64,000 nucleotides of DNA, taken from positions 4,841,001 to 4,905,000 of the forward strand of contig OU612066.1 in the NCBI GenBank assembly GCA_914767715.1. The letters are read 5' to 3'. A program made the position numbers and the translations under genes. The notes below the pieces were generated by a model. The model did no database searches. It was not told the origin of the DNA and saw only the letters and a program-made list of their open reading frames with translations. This DNA is from Membranipora membranacea. Its lineage: Eukaryota; Bryozoa; Gymnolaemata; Cheilostomatida; Membraniporidae. This document shows, one piece after another, positions 38,238-51,536 of the stretch (the stretch's first letter is position 1; each line of letters opens with the position of its first letter).

Positions 38238-38356
38238 GTCTACGGCCATATCACGTTGAAAACGCCAGTTCTCGTCCGATCACTGAAGCTAAGCAACGTC
38301 GAGCCCAGTTAGTACTTGGATGGGTGACCGCCTGGGAATACTGGGTGCTGTAGACT
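38238..38356 (+). rRNA. 5S rRNA: 5S ribosomal RNA, copy 29
   Basis: 119 nt, reference sequence despite indels in the flanking spacers. Spacing 1177 bp. Confidence 0.97.
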
Positions 38357-39414
38357 TTTGATTATTTTCCGTTTTTTGCAACTTAAAGTCATGTTACATT
38401 CTTTGCCCTACCATCAATATGAGCTGCTTGAAGTGAATTTTTTTGGGCTCAGTACCCCCTCCCCCCTCCCTTCCTCACTCCCCCCCCCCCCCCAATTATT
38501 CCACAACGGCAGCATATGCAAGCTTGTTTCTTGCAACAAAAAAGACAACGAAAAGAGCGATTTTTGAGCAGATGAATCCAAGAAAATCCTGCGTTTCGTG
38601 TAAATCCCCATTTGAATTAGGCACGCTGCGCAGCAGCGATTCTTGGGAAGGTCAGCATAGGGGATTGCCGGCACTATGAGAGGTTTGTCCCCCATGCCAA
38701 GAAGAGGATGCCGGGAAATATGTTAGATTGGTGCTGCATTGCTATTACTTTTGGACAATACTCTAGAAATGATAAACAGTATAGGAAGCTAGCGAAACTG
38801 GAAAATTGAAGTCGGCATTACCGGCTATTGTTATCGACAACACAAATTATGACCTTTAGGTGGTAATCCACAGTCCAGTGGTCCAGTCTAGTGCTTAGAT
38901 CACTGCGGACACTGTCATAATCAAACAAAAGAGTAACTCACCAGAGCCCGCTACTTGCTGCCAGCTTTCAACTGGCGTGTTGTACCCTGCTCTGTGAGCG
39001 CAGCGTTTAGTCACGGCAGAATGCTAAACAATGAAGCTAAGCACGATGTCGCGTCGAAAAGATTGTTGCCACATGGGTTCATGGCATGCTACAAATGTTG
39101 AGCCCAATCCCAAAAAGTCCAGCACGAATAGATGTTTCTATGAGCCATCGAACCGGGCAGGCCCTCCATCCTCAAATAAAAACAGTAGCAAAATTGGAAA
39201 CTTTGAATGTGATGGAGAAGAATTATATGTTTGATAATAGATGGTAGAAATTTTGAAGATGGAGAAGCATAATTTTTGTGTCAAGTAAAGTAACAAGTTA
39301 AAATGAGTCTAGATGAAAGACTATAAACATGCAAAAGAAAAATAAGAGTTGCATGCACTTGTTTTGTTAATACTGCATCCAAGCATAAAACTGCCTAAAT
39401 TAATCACCATAATT

Positions 39415-39534
39415 GTCTACGGCCATATCACGTTGAAAACGCCAGTTCTCGTCCGATCACTGAAGCTAAGCAACGTCGAGCCCAGTTAGTACTTGGATGG
39501 GTGACCGCCTGGGAATACTGGGGTGCTGTAGACT
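39415..39534 (+). rRNA. 5S rRNA: 5S ribosomal RNA, copy 30 (one insertion)
   Basis: 120 nt, with one extra G in CTGGGGTGC near the 3' end. Spacing 1177 bp. Confidence 0.9.
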
Positions 39535-40589
39535 TTTGATTATTTTCCGTTTTTGCAACTTAAAGTCATGTTACATTCTTTGCCCTACCATCAATATGAG
39601 CTGCTTGAAGTGAATTTTTTTGGGCTCAGTACCCCCTCCCCCTCCCTTCCTCACTCCCCCCCCCCCCAATTATTCCCAAACGGCAGCATATGCAAGCTTG
39701 TTTCTTGCAACAAAAAAGACAACGAAAAGAGCGATTTTGAGGCAGATGAATCCAAGAAAAATCCTGCGTTTCGTGTAAATCCCCCATTTGAATTAGGGCA
39801 GCTGCGCAGCAGCGATTCTTGGGAAGGTCAGCATAGGGGATTGCCGGCACTATGAGAGGTTTGTCCCCCATGCCAAGAAGAGGGATGCCGGGAAATATGT
39901 TAGATTGGTGCTAGCATTGCTATTACTTTTGGACAATACTCTAGAAATGATAAACAGTATAGAAGCTAGCGAAACTGGAAAATTGAAGTCGGCATTACCG
40001 GCTATTGTTATCGACAACACAAATTATGACCTTTAGGTGGTAATCCACAGTCCAGTGGTCCAGTCTAGTGCTTAGATCACTGCTGACACTGTCATAATCA
40101 AACAAAAGAGTAACTCACCAGAGCCCGCTACTTGCTGCCAGCTTTCAACTGGCGTGTTGTACCCTGCTCTGTGAGCGCAGCGTTTAGTCCCGGCAGAATG
40201 CTAAACAATGAAGCTAAGCACGATGTCGCGTCGAAAAGATTGTTGCCACATGGTTCATGGCATGCTACAAATGTTGAGCCCAATCCCAAAAAGTCCAGCA
40301 CGAATAGATGTTTCTATGAGCCATCGAACCGGCAGGCCCTCCATCCTCAAATAAAAACAGTAGCAAAATTGGAAACTTTGAATGTGATGGAGAAGAATTA
40401 TATGTTTGATAATAGATGGTAGAAATTTTGAAGATGGAGAAGCATAATTTTTGTGTCAAGTAAAGTAACAAGTTAAAATGAGTCTAGATGAAAGACTATA
40501 AACATGCAAAAGAAAAATAAGAGTTGCATGCACTTGTTTTGTTAATACTGCATCCAAGCATAAAACTGCCTAAATTAATCACCATAATT

Positions 40590-40709
40590 GTCTACGGCCA
40601 TATCACGTTGAAAACGCCAGTTCTCGTCCGATCACTGAAGCTAAGCAACGTCGAGCCCCAGTTAGTACTTGGATGGGTGACCGCCTGGGAATACTGGGTG
40701 CTGTAGACT
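40590..40709 (+). rRNA. 5S rRNA: 5S ribosomal RNA, copy 31 (one insertion)
   Basis: 120 nt, with one extra C in GAGCCCCAG. Spacing 1175 bp. Confidence 0.9.
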
Positions 40710-41762
40710 TTTGATTATTTTCCGTTTTTGCAACTTAAAGTCATGTTTACATTCTTTGCCCTACCATCAATATGAGCTGCTTGAAGTGAATTTTTTTGGG
40801 CTCAGTACCCCTCCCCCCTCCCCTTCCTCACTCCCCCCCCCCCCAATTATTCCCAAACGGCAGCATATGCAAGCTTGTTTCTTGCAACAAAAAAGACAAC
40901 GAAAAGAGCGATTTTTGAGCAGATGAATCCAAGAAAATCCTGCGTTTCGTGTAAATCCCCATTTGAATTAGGCAGCTGCGCAGCAGCGATTCTTGGGAAG
41001 GTCAGCATAGGGGATTGCCGGCACTATGAGAGGTTTGTCCCCCATGCCAAGAGAGGATGCCGGGAAATATGTTAGATTGGTGCTGCATTGCTATTACTTT
41101 TGGACAATACTCTAGAAATGATAAACAGTATAGAAGCTAGCGAAACTGGAAAATTGAAGTCGGCATTACGGCTATTGTTATCGACAACACAAATTATGAC
41201 CTTTAGGTGGTAATCCACAGTCCAGTGTCCAGTCTAGTGCTTAGATCACTGCTGACACTGTCATAATCAAACAAAAGAGTAACTCACCAGAGCCCGCTAC
41301 TTGCTGCCAGCTTTCAACTGGCGTGTTGTACCCTGCTCTGTGAGCGCAGCGTTTAGTCCGGCAGAATGCTAAACAATGAAGCTAAGCACGATGTCCGCGT
41401 CGAAAAGATTGTTGCCACATGGTTCATGGCATGCTACAAATGTTGAGCCCAATCCAAAAAGTCCCAGCACGAATAGATGTTTCTATGAGCCATCGAACCG
41501 GGCAGGCCCTCCCCATCCTCAAATAAAAACAGTAGCAAAATTGGAAACTTTTGAATGTGATGGAGAAGAATTATATGTTTGATAATAGATGGTAGAAATT
41601 TTGAAGATGGAGAAGCATAATTTTTGTGTCAAGTAAAGTAACAAGTTAAAATGAGTCTAGATGAAAGACTATAAACATGCAAAGAAAAATAAGAGTTGCA
41701 TGCACTTGTTTTGTTAATACTGCATCCAAGCATAAAAACTGCCTAAATTAATCACCATAATT

Positions 41763-41882
41763 GTCTACGGCCATATCACGTTGAAAACGCCAGTTCCTCG
41801 TCCGATCACTGAAGCTAAGCAACGTCGAGCCCAGTTAGTACTTGGATGGGTGACCGCCTGGGAATACTGGGTGCTGTAGACT
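41763..41882 (+). rRNA. 5S rRNA: 5S ribosomal RNA, copy 32 (one insertion)
   Basis: 120 nt, with an extra C in AGTTCCTCG. The -30 element upstream also has one extra A. Spacing 1173 bp. Confidence 0.9.
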
Positions 41883-42779
41883 TTTGATTATTTTCCGTTT
41901 TTGCAACTTAAAGTCATGTTACATTCTTTGCCCTACCATCAATATGAGCTGCTTGAAGTGAATTTTTTTGGGCTCAGTACCCCTCCCCCCTCCCTTCCTC
42001 ACTCCCCCCCCCCCCCAATTATTCCCAAACGGCAGCATATGCAAGCTTGTTTCTTGCAACAAAAAAGACAACGAAAAGAGCGATTTTTGAGCAGTATGAA
42101 TCCAAGAAAATCCTGCGTTTCGTGTAAATCCCCATTTGAATTAGGCAGCTGCGCAGCAGCGATTCTTGGGAAGGTCAGCATAGGGGATTGCCGGCACTAT
42201 GAGAGGTTGTCCCCCATGCCAAGAAGAGGATGCCGGGAAATATGTTAGATTGGTGCTGCATTGCTATTACTTTTGGACAATACTCTAGAAATGATAAACA
42301 GTATAGAAGCTAGCGAAACTGGAAAATTGAAGTCGGCATTACCGGCTATTGTTATCGACAACACAAATTATGACCTTTAGGTGGTAATCCACAGTCCAGT
42401 GGTCCAGTCTAGTGCTTAGATCACTGCTGACAACTGTCATAATCAAACAAAAGAGTAACTCACCAGAGCCCGCTACTTGCTGCCAGCTTTCAACTGGCGT
42501 GTTGTACCCTGCTCTGTGAGCGCAGCGTTTAGTCCGGCAGAATGCTAAACAATGAAGCTAAGCACGATGTCGCGTCGAAAAGATTGTTGCCACATGGTTC
42601 ATGGCATGCTACAAATGTTGAGCCCAATCCCAAAAAGTCCAGCACGAATAGATGTTTCTATGAGCCATCGAACCGGGCAGGCCCTCCATCCTCAAATAAA
42701 AACAGTAGCAAAATTGGAAACTTTGAATGTGATGGAGAAGAATTATATGTTTGATAATAGATGGTAGAAATTTTGAAGA

Positions 42780-43312
42780 TGGAGAAGCATAATTTTTGTG
42801 TCAAATAAAGTAACAAGTTAAAATGAGTCTAGATGAAAGACTATAAACATGCAAAAGAAAAATAAGAGTTGCATGCACTTGTTTTGTTAATACTGCATCC
42901 AAGCATAAAACTGCCTAAATTAATCACCATAATTGTCTACGGCCATATCACGTTGAAAACGCCAGTTCTCGTCCGATCACTGAAGCTAAGCAACGTCGAG
43001 CCCAGTTAGTACTTGGATGGGTGACCGCCTGGGAATACTGGGTGCTGTAGACTTTTGATTATTTTCCGTTTTTGCAACTTAAAGTCATGTTACATTCTTT
43101 GCCCTACCATCAATATGAGCTGCTTGAAGTGAATTTTTTTGGGCTCAGTACCCCTCCCCCCTCCCTTCCTCACTCCCCCCCCCCCTCAATTATTCCCAAA
43201 CGGCAGCATATGCAAGCTTGTTTCTTGCAACAAAAAAGACGACGAAAAGAGCGATTTTTGAGCAGATGAATCCAAGAAAATCCTGTGTTTCGCGTCAATC
43301 CCCATTTGAATT
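42780..43312 (+). repeat. Patchwork A/B unit around 5S copy 33
   Basis: A type B unit (short spacer, B-type C tract, 12-bp insertion present) that carries type A bases at 42805 (CAAATAAAG), 43241 (GACGACG), and 43293 and 43296 (CGCGTCAATC). B-specific bases lie between and after these sites (42847, AAGCTTG near 43215, GGCAGCTGCGCAG after 43312). It also has a private T at 43286. Confidence 0.85.
42935..43053 (+). rRNA. 5S rRNA: 5S ribosomal RNA, copy 33
   Basis: 119 nt, reference sequence. It sits inside the patchwork unit whose spacer on both sides carries type A bases. Spacing 1172 bp. Confidence 0.98.
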
Positions 43313-44104
43313 AGGCAGCTGCGCAGCAGCGATTCTTGGGAAGGTCAGCATAGGGGATTGCCGGCACTATGAGAGGTTTGTCCCCCATGCCAAGAAGAGG
43401 ATGCCGGGAAATATGTTAGATTGGTGCTGCATTGCTATTACTTTTGGACAATACTCTAGAAATGATAAACAGTATAGAAGCTAGCGAAACTGGAAAATTG
43501 AAGTCGGCATTACCGGCTATTGTTATCGACAACACAAATTATGACCTTTAGGTGGTAATCCACAGTCCAGTGGTCCAGTCTAGTGCTTAGATCACTGCTG
43601 ACACTGTCATAATCAAACAAAAGAGTAACTCACCAGAGCCCGCTACTTGCTGCCAGCTTTCAACTGGCGTGTTGTACCCTGCTCTGTGAGCGCAGCGTTT
43701 AGTCCGGCAGAATGCTAAACAATGAAGCTAAGCACGATGTCGCGTCGAAAAGATTGTTGCCACATGGTTCATGGCATGCTACAAATGTTGAGCCCAATCC
43801 CAAAAAGTCCAGCACGAATAGATGTTTCTATGAGCCATCGAACCGGGCAGGCCCTCCATCCTCAAATAAAAACAGTAGCAAAATTGGAAACTTTGAATGT
43901 GATGGAGAAGAATTATATGTTTGATAATAGATGGTAGAAATTTTGAAGATGGAGAAGCATAATTTTTGTGTCAAGTAAAGTAACAAGTTAAAATGAGTCT
44001 AGATGAAAGACTATAAACATGCAAAAGAAAAATAAGAGTTGCATGCACTTGTTTTGTTAATACTGCATCCAAGCATAAAACTGCCTAAATTAATCACCAT
44101 AATT

Positions 44105-44223
44105 GTCTACGGCCATATCACGTTGAAAACGCCAGTTCTCGTCCGATCACTGAAGCTAAGCAACGTCGAGCCCAGTTAGTACTTGGATGGGTGACCGCCT
44201 GGGAATACTGGGTGCTGTAGACT
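44105..44223 (+). rRNA. 5S rRNA: 5S ribosomal RNA, copy 34
   Basis: 119 nt, reference sequence, spacing 1170 bp. Confidence 0.98.
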
Positions 44224-45277
44224 TTTGATTATTTTCCGTTTTTGCAACTTAAAGTCATGTTACATTCTTTGCCCTACCATCAATATGAGCTGCTTGAAGT
44301 GAATTTTTTTGGGCTCAGTACCCCTCCCCCCTCCCTTCCTCACTCCCCCCCCCCCCCCAATTATTCCCAAACGGCAGCATATGCAAGCTTGTTTCTTGCA
44401 ACAAAAAAGACAACGAAAAGAGCGATTTTTGAGCAGATGAATCCAAGAAAATCCTGCGTTTCGTGTAAATCCCCATTTGAATTAGGCAGCTGCGCAGCAG
44501 CGATTCTTGGGAAGGTCAGCATAGGGGATTGCCGGCACTATGAGAGGTTTGTCCCCCATGCCAAGAAGAGGATGCCGGGAAATATGTTAGATTGGTGCTG
44601 CATTGCTATTACTTTTGGACAATACTCTAGAAATGATAAACAGTATAGAAGCTAGCGAAACTGGAAAATTGAAGTCGGCATTACCGGCTATTGTTATCGA
44701 CAACACAAATTATGACCTTTAGGTGGTAATCCACAGTCCAGTGGTCCAGTCTAGTGCTTAGATCACTGCTGACACTGTCATAATCAAACAAAAGAGTAAC
44801 TCACCAGAGCCCGCTACTTGCTGCCCAGCTTTCAACTGGCGTGTTGTACCCTGCTCTGTGAGCGCAGCGTTTAGTCCGGCAGAATGCTAAAACAATGAAG
44901 CTAAGCACGATGTCGCGTCGAAAAGATTGTTGCCACATGGTTCATGGCATGCTACAAATGTTGAGCCCAATCCCAAAAAGTCCAGCACGAATAGATGTTT
45001 CTATGAGCCATCGAACCGGGCAGGCCCTCCATCCTCAAATAAAAACAGTAGCAAAATTGGAAACTTTGAATGTGATGGAGAAGAATTATATGTTTGATAA
45101 TAGATGGTAGAAATTTTGAAGATGGAGAAGCATAATTTTTGTGTCAAGTAAAGTAACAAGTTAAAATGAGTCTAGATGAAAGACTATAAACATGCAAAAG
45201 AAAAATAAGAGTTGCATGCACTTGTTTTGTTAATACTGCATCCAAGCATAAAACTGCCTAAATTAATCACCATAATT

Positions 45278-45396
45278 GTCTACGGCCATATCACGTTGAA
45301 AACGCCAGTTCTCGTCCGATCACTGAAGCTAAGCAACGTCGAGCCCAGTTAGTACTTGGATGGGTGACCGCCTGGGAATACTGGGTGCTGTAGACT
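45278..45396 (+). rRNA. 5S rRNA: 5S ribosomal RNA, copy 35
   Basis: 119 nt, reference sequence, spacing 1173 bp. Confidence 0.98.
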
Positions 45397-46446
45397 TTTG
45401 ATTATTTTCCGTTTTTGCAACTTAAAGTCATGTTACATTCTTTGCCCTACCATCAATATGAGCTGCTTGAAGTGAATTTTTTTGGGCTCAGTACCCCTCC
45501 CCCCCCCCTTCCTCACTCCCCCCCCCCCCAATTATTCCCAACGGCAGCATATGCAAGCTTGTTTCTTGCAACAAAAAAGACAACGAAAAGAGCGATTTTT
45601 GAGCAGATGAATCCAAGAAAATCCTGCGTTTCGTGTAAATCCCCATTTGAATTAGGCAGCTGCGCAGCAGCGATTCTTGGGAAGGTCAGCATAGGGGATT
45701 GCCGGCACTATGAGAGGTTTGTCCCCCATGCCAAGAAGAGGATGCCGGGAAATATGTTAGATTGGTGCTGCATTGCTATTACTTTTGGACAATACTCTAG
45801 AAATGATAAACAGTATAGAAGCTAGCGAAACTGGAAAATTGAAGTCGGCATTACCGGCTATTGTTATCGACAACACAAATTATGACCTTTAGGTGGTAAT
45901 CCACAGTCCAGTGGTCCAGTCTAGTGCTTAGATCACTGCTGACACTGTCATAATCAAACAAAAGAGTAACTCACCAGAGCCCGCTACTTGCTGCCAGCTT
46001 TCAACTGGCGTGTTGTACCCTGCTCTGTGAGCGCAGCGTTTAGTCCGGCAGAATGCTAAACAATGAAGCTAAGCACGATGTCGCGTCGAAAAGATTGTTG
46101 CCACATGGTTCATGGCATGCTACAAATGTTGAGCCCCAATCCCAAAAAGTCCAGCACGAATAGATGTTTCTATGAGCCATCGAACCGGGCAGGCCCTCCA
46201 TCCTCAAATAAAAACAGTAGCAAAATTGGAAACTTTGAATGTGATGGAGAAGAATTATATGTTTGATAATAGATGGTAGAAATTTTGAAGATGGAGAAGC
46301 ATAATTTTTGTGTCAAGTAAAGTAACAAGTTAAAATGAGTCTAGATGAAAGACTATAAACATGCAAAAGAAAAATAAGAGTTGCATGCACTTGTTTTGTT
46401 AATACTGCATCCAAGCATAAAACTGCCTAAATTAATCACCATAATT

Positions 46447-46566
46447 GTCTCACGGCCATATCACGTTGAAAACGCCAGTTCTCGTCCGATCACTGAAGCT
46501 AAGCAACGTCGAGCCCAGTTAGTACTTGGATGGGTGACCGCCTGGGAATACTGGGTGCTGTAGACT
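46447..46566 (+). rRNA. 5S rRNA: 5S ribosomal RNA, copy 36 (one insertion)
   Basis: 120 nt, with an extra C in GTCTCACGG inside helix I. This insertion is not in a homopolymer, so it is less easily dismissed as an error than its neighbours. Spacing 1169 bp. Confidence 0.88.
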
Positions 46567-47624
46567 TTTGATTATTTTCCGTTTTTGCAACTTAAAGTCA
46601 TGTTACATTCTTTGCCCTACCATCAATATGAGCCTGCTTGAAGTGAATTTTTTTGGGCTCAGTACCCTCCCCCCCCCCCCTTCCCCACTCCCCCCCCCCC
46701 CCCCAATTATTCCCAAACGGCAGCATATGCAAGCTTGTTTCTTGCAACAAAAAAGACAACGAAAAGAGCGATTTTTGAGCAGATGAATCCAAGAAAATCC
46801 TGCGTTTCGTGTAAATCCCCCATTTGAATTAGGCAGCTGCGCAGCAGCGATTCTTGGGAAGGTCAGCATAGGGGATTGCCGGCACTATGAGAGGTTTGTC
46901 CCCCATGCCAAGAAGAGGATGCCGGGAAATATGTTAGATTGGTGCTGCATTGCTATTACTTTTGGACAATACTCTAGAAATGATAAACAGTATAGAAGCT
47001 AGCGAAACTGGAAAATTGAAGTCGGCATTACCGGCTATTGTTATCGACAACACAAATTATGACCTTTAGTGGTAATCCACAGTCCCAGTGGTCCAGTCTA
47101 GTGCTTAGATCACTGCTGACACTGTCATAATCAAACAAAAGAGTAACTCACCAGAGCCCGCTACTTGCTGCCAGCTTTCAACTGGCGTGTTGTACCCTGC
47201 TCTGTGAGCGCAGCGTTTAGTCCCGGCAGAATGCTAAACAATGAAGCTAAGCACGATGTCGCGTCGAAAAGATTGTTGCCACATGGTTCATGGCATGCTA
47301 CAAATGTTGAGCCCAATCCCAAAAAGTCCAGCACGAATAGATGTTTCTATGAGCCATCGAACCGGGCAGGCCCCTCCATCCTCAAATAAAAACAGTAGCA
47401 AAATTGGAAACTTTGAATGTGATGGAGAAGAATTATATGTTTGATAATAGATGGTAGAAATTTTGAAGATGGAGAAGCATAATTTTTGTGTCAAGTAAAG
47501 TAACAAGTTAAAATGAGTCTAGATGAAAGACTATAAACATGCAAAAGAAAAATAAGAGTTGCATGCACTTGTTTTGTTAATACTGCATCCAAGCATAAAA
47601 CTGCCTAAATTAATCACCATAATT

Positions 47625-47745
47625 GTCTACGGCCATATCACGTTGAAAACGCCAGTTCTCTGTCCGATCACTGAAGCTAAGCAACGTCGAGCCCAGTTTA
47701 GTACTTGGATGGGTGACCGCCTGGGAATACTGGGTGCTGTAGACT
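47625..47745 (+). rRNA. 5S rRNA: 5S ribosomal RNA, copy 37 (two insertions)
   Basis: 121 nt, with an extra T in TTCTCTGTCC and an extra T in CAGTTTAGT. Spacing 1178 bp. Confidence 0.88.
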
Positions 47746-48801
47746 TTTGATTATTTTCCCGTTTTTGCAACTTAAAGTCATGTTACATTCTTTGCCCTAC
47801 CATCAATATGAGCTGCTTGAAGTGAATTTTTTTTGGGCTCAGTACCCCTCCCCCCTCCCTTCCTCACTCCCCCCCCCCCCAATTATTCCCAAACGGCAGC
47901 ATATGCAAGCTTGTTTCTTGCAACAAAAAAGACAACGAAAAGAGCGATTTTTGAGCAGATGAATCCAAGAAAATCCTGCGTTTCGTGTAAATCCCCATTT
48001 GAATTAGGCAGCTGCGCAGCAGCGATTCTTGGGAAGGTCAGCATAGGGGATTGCCGGCACTATGAGAGGTTTGTCCCCCCCATGCCAAGAAGAGGATGCC
48101 GGGAAATATGTTAGATTGGTGCTGCACTTGCTATTACTTTTGGACAATACTCTAGAAATGATAAACAGTATAGAAGCTAGCGAAACTGGAAAATTGAAGT
48201 CGGCATTACCGGCTATTGTTATCGACAACACAAATTATGACCTTTAGGTGGTAATCCACAGTCCAGTGGTCCAGTCTAGTGCTTAGATCACTGCTGACAC
48301 TGTCATAATCAAACAAAAGAGTAACTCACCAGAGCCCGCTACTTGCTGCCAGCTTTCAACTGGCGTGTTGTACCCTGCTCTGTGAGCGCAGCGTTTAGTC
48401 CGGCAGAATGCTAAAACAATGAAGCTAAGCACGATGTCGCGTCGAAAAGATTGTTGCCACATGGTTCATGGCATGCTACAAATGTTGAGCCCAATCCCAA
48501 AAAGTCCAGCACGAATAGATGTTTCTATGAGCCATCGAACCGGGCAGGCCCTCCATCCTCAAATAAAAACAGTAGCAAAATTGGAAACTTTGAATGTGAT
48601 GGAGAAGAATTATATGTTTGATAATAGATGGTAGAAATTTTGAAGATGGAGAAGCATAATTTTTGTGTCAAGTAAAGTAACAAGTTAAAATGAGTCTAGA
48701 TGAAAGACTATAAACATGCAAAAGAAAAATAAGAGTTGCATGCACTTGTTTTGTTAATACTGCATCCAAGCATAAAACTGCCTAAATTAATCACCATAAT
48801 T

Positions 48802-48920
48802 GTCTACGGCCATATCACGTTGAAAACGCCAGTTCTCGTCCGATCACTGAAGCTAAGCAACGTCGAGCCCCAGTTAGTACTTGGATGGGTGACCGCCTGG
48901 GAATACGGGTGCTGTAGACT
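48802..48920 (+). rRNA. 5S rRNA: 5S ribosomal RNA, copy 38 (one insertion, one deletion)
   Basis: 119 nt by compensation: an extra C in GAGCCCCAG and a missing T in GAATACGGGTG. Spacing 1177 bp. Confidence 0.88.
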
Positions 48921-49980
48921 TTTGATTATTTTCCGTTTTTGCAACTTAAAGTCATGTTACATTCTTTGCCCTACCATCAATATGAGCTGCTTGAAGTGAA
49001 TTTTTTTTGGGCTCAGTACCCCTCCCCCCCTCCCTTCCTCACTCCCCCCCCCCCCCAATTATTCCCAAACGGCAGCATATGCAAGCTTGTTTCTTGCAAC
49101 AAAAAAGACAACGAAAAGAGCGATTTTTGAGCAGATGAATCCAAGAAAATCCTGCGTTTCGTGTAAATCCCCATTTGAATTAGGCAGCTGCGCAGCAGCG
49201 ATTCTTGGGAAGGTCAGCATAGGGGATTGCCGGCACTATGAGAGGTTTGTCCCCCATGCCAAGAAGAGGATGCCGGGAAATATGTTAGATTGGTGCTGCA
49301 TTGCTATTACTTTTGGACAATACTCTAGAAATGATAAACAGTATAGAAGCTAGCGAAACTGGAAAATTGAAGTCGGCATTACGGCTATTGTTATCGACAA
49401 CACAAATTATGACCTTTAGGTGGTAATCCACAGTCCAGTGGTCCAGTCTAGTGCTTAGATCACTGCTGACACTGTCATAATCAAACAAAAGAGTAACTCA
49501 CCAGAGCCCGCTACTTGCTGCCAGCTTTCAACTGGCGTGTTGTACCCTGCTCTGTGGAGCGCAGCGTTTAGTCCGGCAGAAATGCTAAACAATGAAGCTA
49601 AGCACGATGTCGCGTCGAAAAGATTGTTGCCACATGGTTCATGGCATGCTACAAATGTTGAGCCCAATCCCAAAAAAGTCCCAGCACGAATAGATGTTTC
49701 TATGAGCCATCGAACCGGGCAGGGCCCTCCATCCTCAAATAAAAACAGTAGGCAAAATTGGAAACTTTGAATGTGATGGAGAAGAATTATATGTTTGATA
49801 ATAGATGGTAGAAATTTTGAAGATGGAGAAGCATAATTTTTTGTGTCAAGTAAAGTAACAAGTTAAAATGAGTCTAGATGAAAGACTATAAACCATGCAA
49901 AAGAAAAATAAGAGTTGCATGCACTTGTTTTGTTAATACTGCATCCAAGCATAAAACTGCCTAAATTAATCACCATAATT

Positions 49981-50100
49981 GTCTACGGCCATATCACGTT
50001 GAAAACGCCAGTTCTCGTCCGATCACTGAAGCTAAGCAACGTCGAGCCCAGTTAGTACTTGGATGGGTGACCCGCCTGGGAATACTGGGTGCTGTAGACT
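49981..50100 (+). rRNA. 5S rRNA: 5S ribosomal RNA, copy 39 (one insertion)
   Basis: 120 nt, with an extra C in GACCCGCC within box C. Spacing 1179 bp. Last copy with an indel in the gene. Confidence 0.9.
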
Positions 50101-51151
50101 TTTGATTATTTTCCGTTTTTGCAACTTAAAGTCATGTTACATTCTTTGCCCTACCATCAATATGAGCTGCTTGAAGTGAATTTTTTTGGGCTCAGTACCC
50201 CTCCCCCCTCCCTTCCTCACTCCCCCCCCCCCCCCAATTATTCCCAAACGGCAGCATATGCAAGCTTGTTTCTTGCAACAAAAAGACAACGAAAAGAGCG
50301 ATTTTTGAGCAGATGAATCCAAGAAAATCCTGCGTTTCGTGTAAATCCCCATTTGAATTAGGCAGCTGCGCAGCAGCGATTCTTGGGAAGGTCAGCATAG
50401 GGGATTGCCGGCACTATGAGAGGTTTGTCCCCCATGCCAAGAAGAGGATGCCGGGAAATATGTTAGATTGGTGCTGCATTGCTATTACTTTTGGACAATA
50501 CTCTAGAAATGATAAACAGTATAGAAGCTAGCGAAACTGGAAAATTGAAGTCGGCATTACCGGCTATTGTTATCGACAACACAAATTATGACCTTTAGGT
50601 GGTAATCCACAGTCCAGTGGTCCAGTCTAGTGCTTAGATCACTGCTGACACTGTCATAATCAAACAAAAGAGTAACTCACCAGAGCCCGCTACTTGCTGC
50701 CAGCTTTCAACTGGCGTGTTGTACCCTGCTCTGTGAGCGCAGCGTTTAGTCCGGCAGAATGCTAAACAATGAAGCTAAGCACGATGTCGCGTCGAAAAGA
50801 TTGTTGCCACATGGTTCATGGCATGCTACAAATGTTGAGCCCAATCCCAAAAAGTCCAGCACGAATAGATGTTTCTATGAGCCATCGAACCGGGCAGGCC
50901 CTCCATCCTCAAATAAAAACAGTAGCAAAATTGGAAACTTTGAATGTGATGGAGAAGAATTATATGTTTGATAATAGATGGTAGAAATTTTGAAGATGGA
51001 GAAGCATAATTTTTGTGTCAAGTAAAGTAACAAGTTAAAATGAGTCTAGATGAAAGACTATAAACATGCAAAAGAAAAATAAGAGTTGCATGCACTTGTT
51101 TTGTTAATACTGCATCCAAGCATAAAACTGCCTAAATTAATCACCATAATT

Positions 51152-51270
51152 GTCTACGGCCATATCACGTTGAAAACGCCAGTTCTCGTCCGATCACTGA
51201 AGCTAAGCAACGTCGAGCCCAGTTAGTACTTGGATGGGTGACCGCCTGGGAATACTGGGTGCTGTAGACT
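51152..51270 (+). rRNA. 5S rRNA: 5S ribosomal RNA, copy 40
   Basis: 119 nt, reference sequence, spacing 1171 bp. First gene of the clean type B stretch. Confidence 0.98.
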
Positions 51271-51367
51271 TTTGATTATTTTCCGTTTTTGCAACTTAAA
51301 GTCATGTTACATTCTTTGCCCTACCATCAATATGAGCTGCTTGAAGTGAATTTTTTTGGGCTCAGTA

Positions 51368-51406
51368 CCCCTCCCCCCCTCCCTTCCTCACTCCCCCCCC
51401 CCCCCC
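51368..51406 (+). repeat. Type B interrupted poly-C tract
   Basis: Counterpart of the type A tract, with T interruptions in the first half (C4-T-C7-T-C3) and an uninterrupted C14 in the second. Lengths again vary from unit to unit. One unit (about 43186) has a T inside the end of the second run. Confidence 0.93.
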
Positions 51407-51536
51407 AATTATTCCCAAACGGCAGCATATGCAAGCTTGTTTCTTGCAACAAAAAAGACAACGAAAAGAGCGATTTTTGAGCAGATGAATCCAAGAAAAT
51501 CCTGCGTTTCGTGTAAATCCCCATTTGAATTAGGCA

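Noticed and set aside
35881-50100. 5S pseudogenes with one to four indels
   Set aside because: Most indels extend an existing homopolymer and lie in the error-rich zones beside the gap, so I kept these copies as rRNA with lower confidence.
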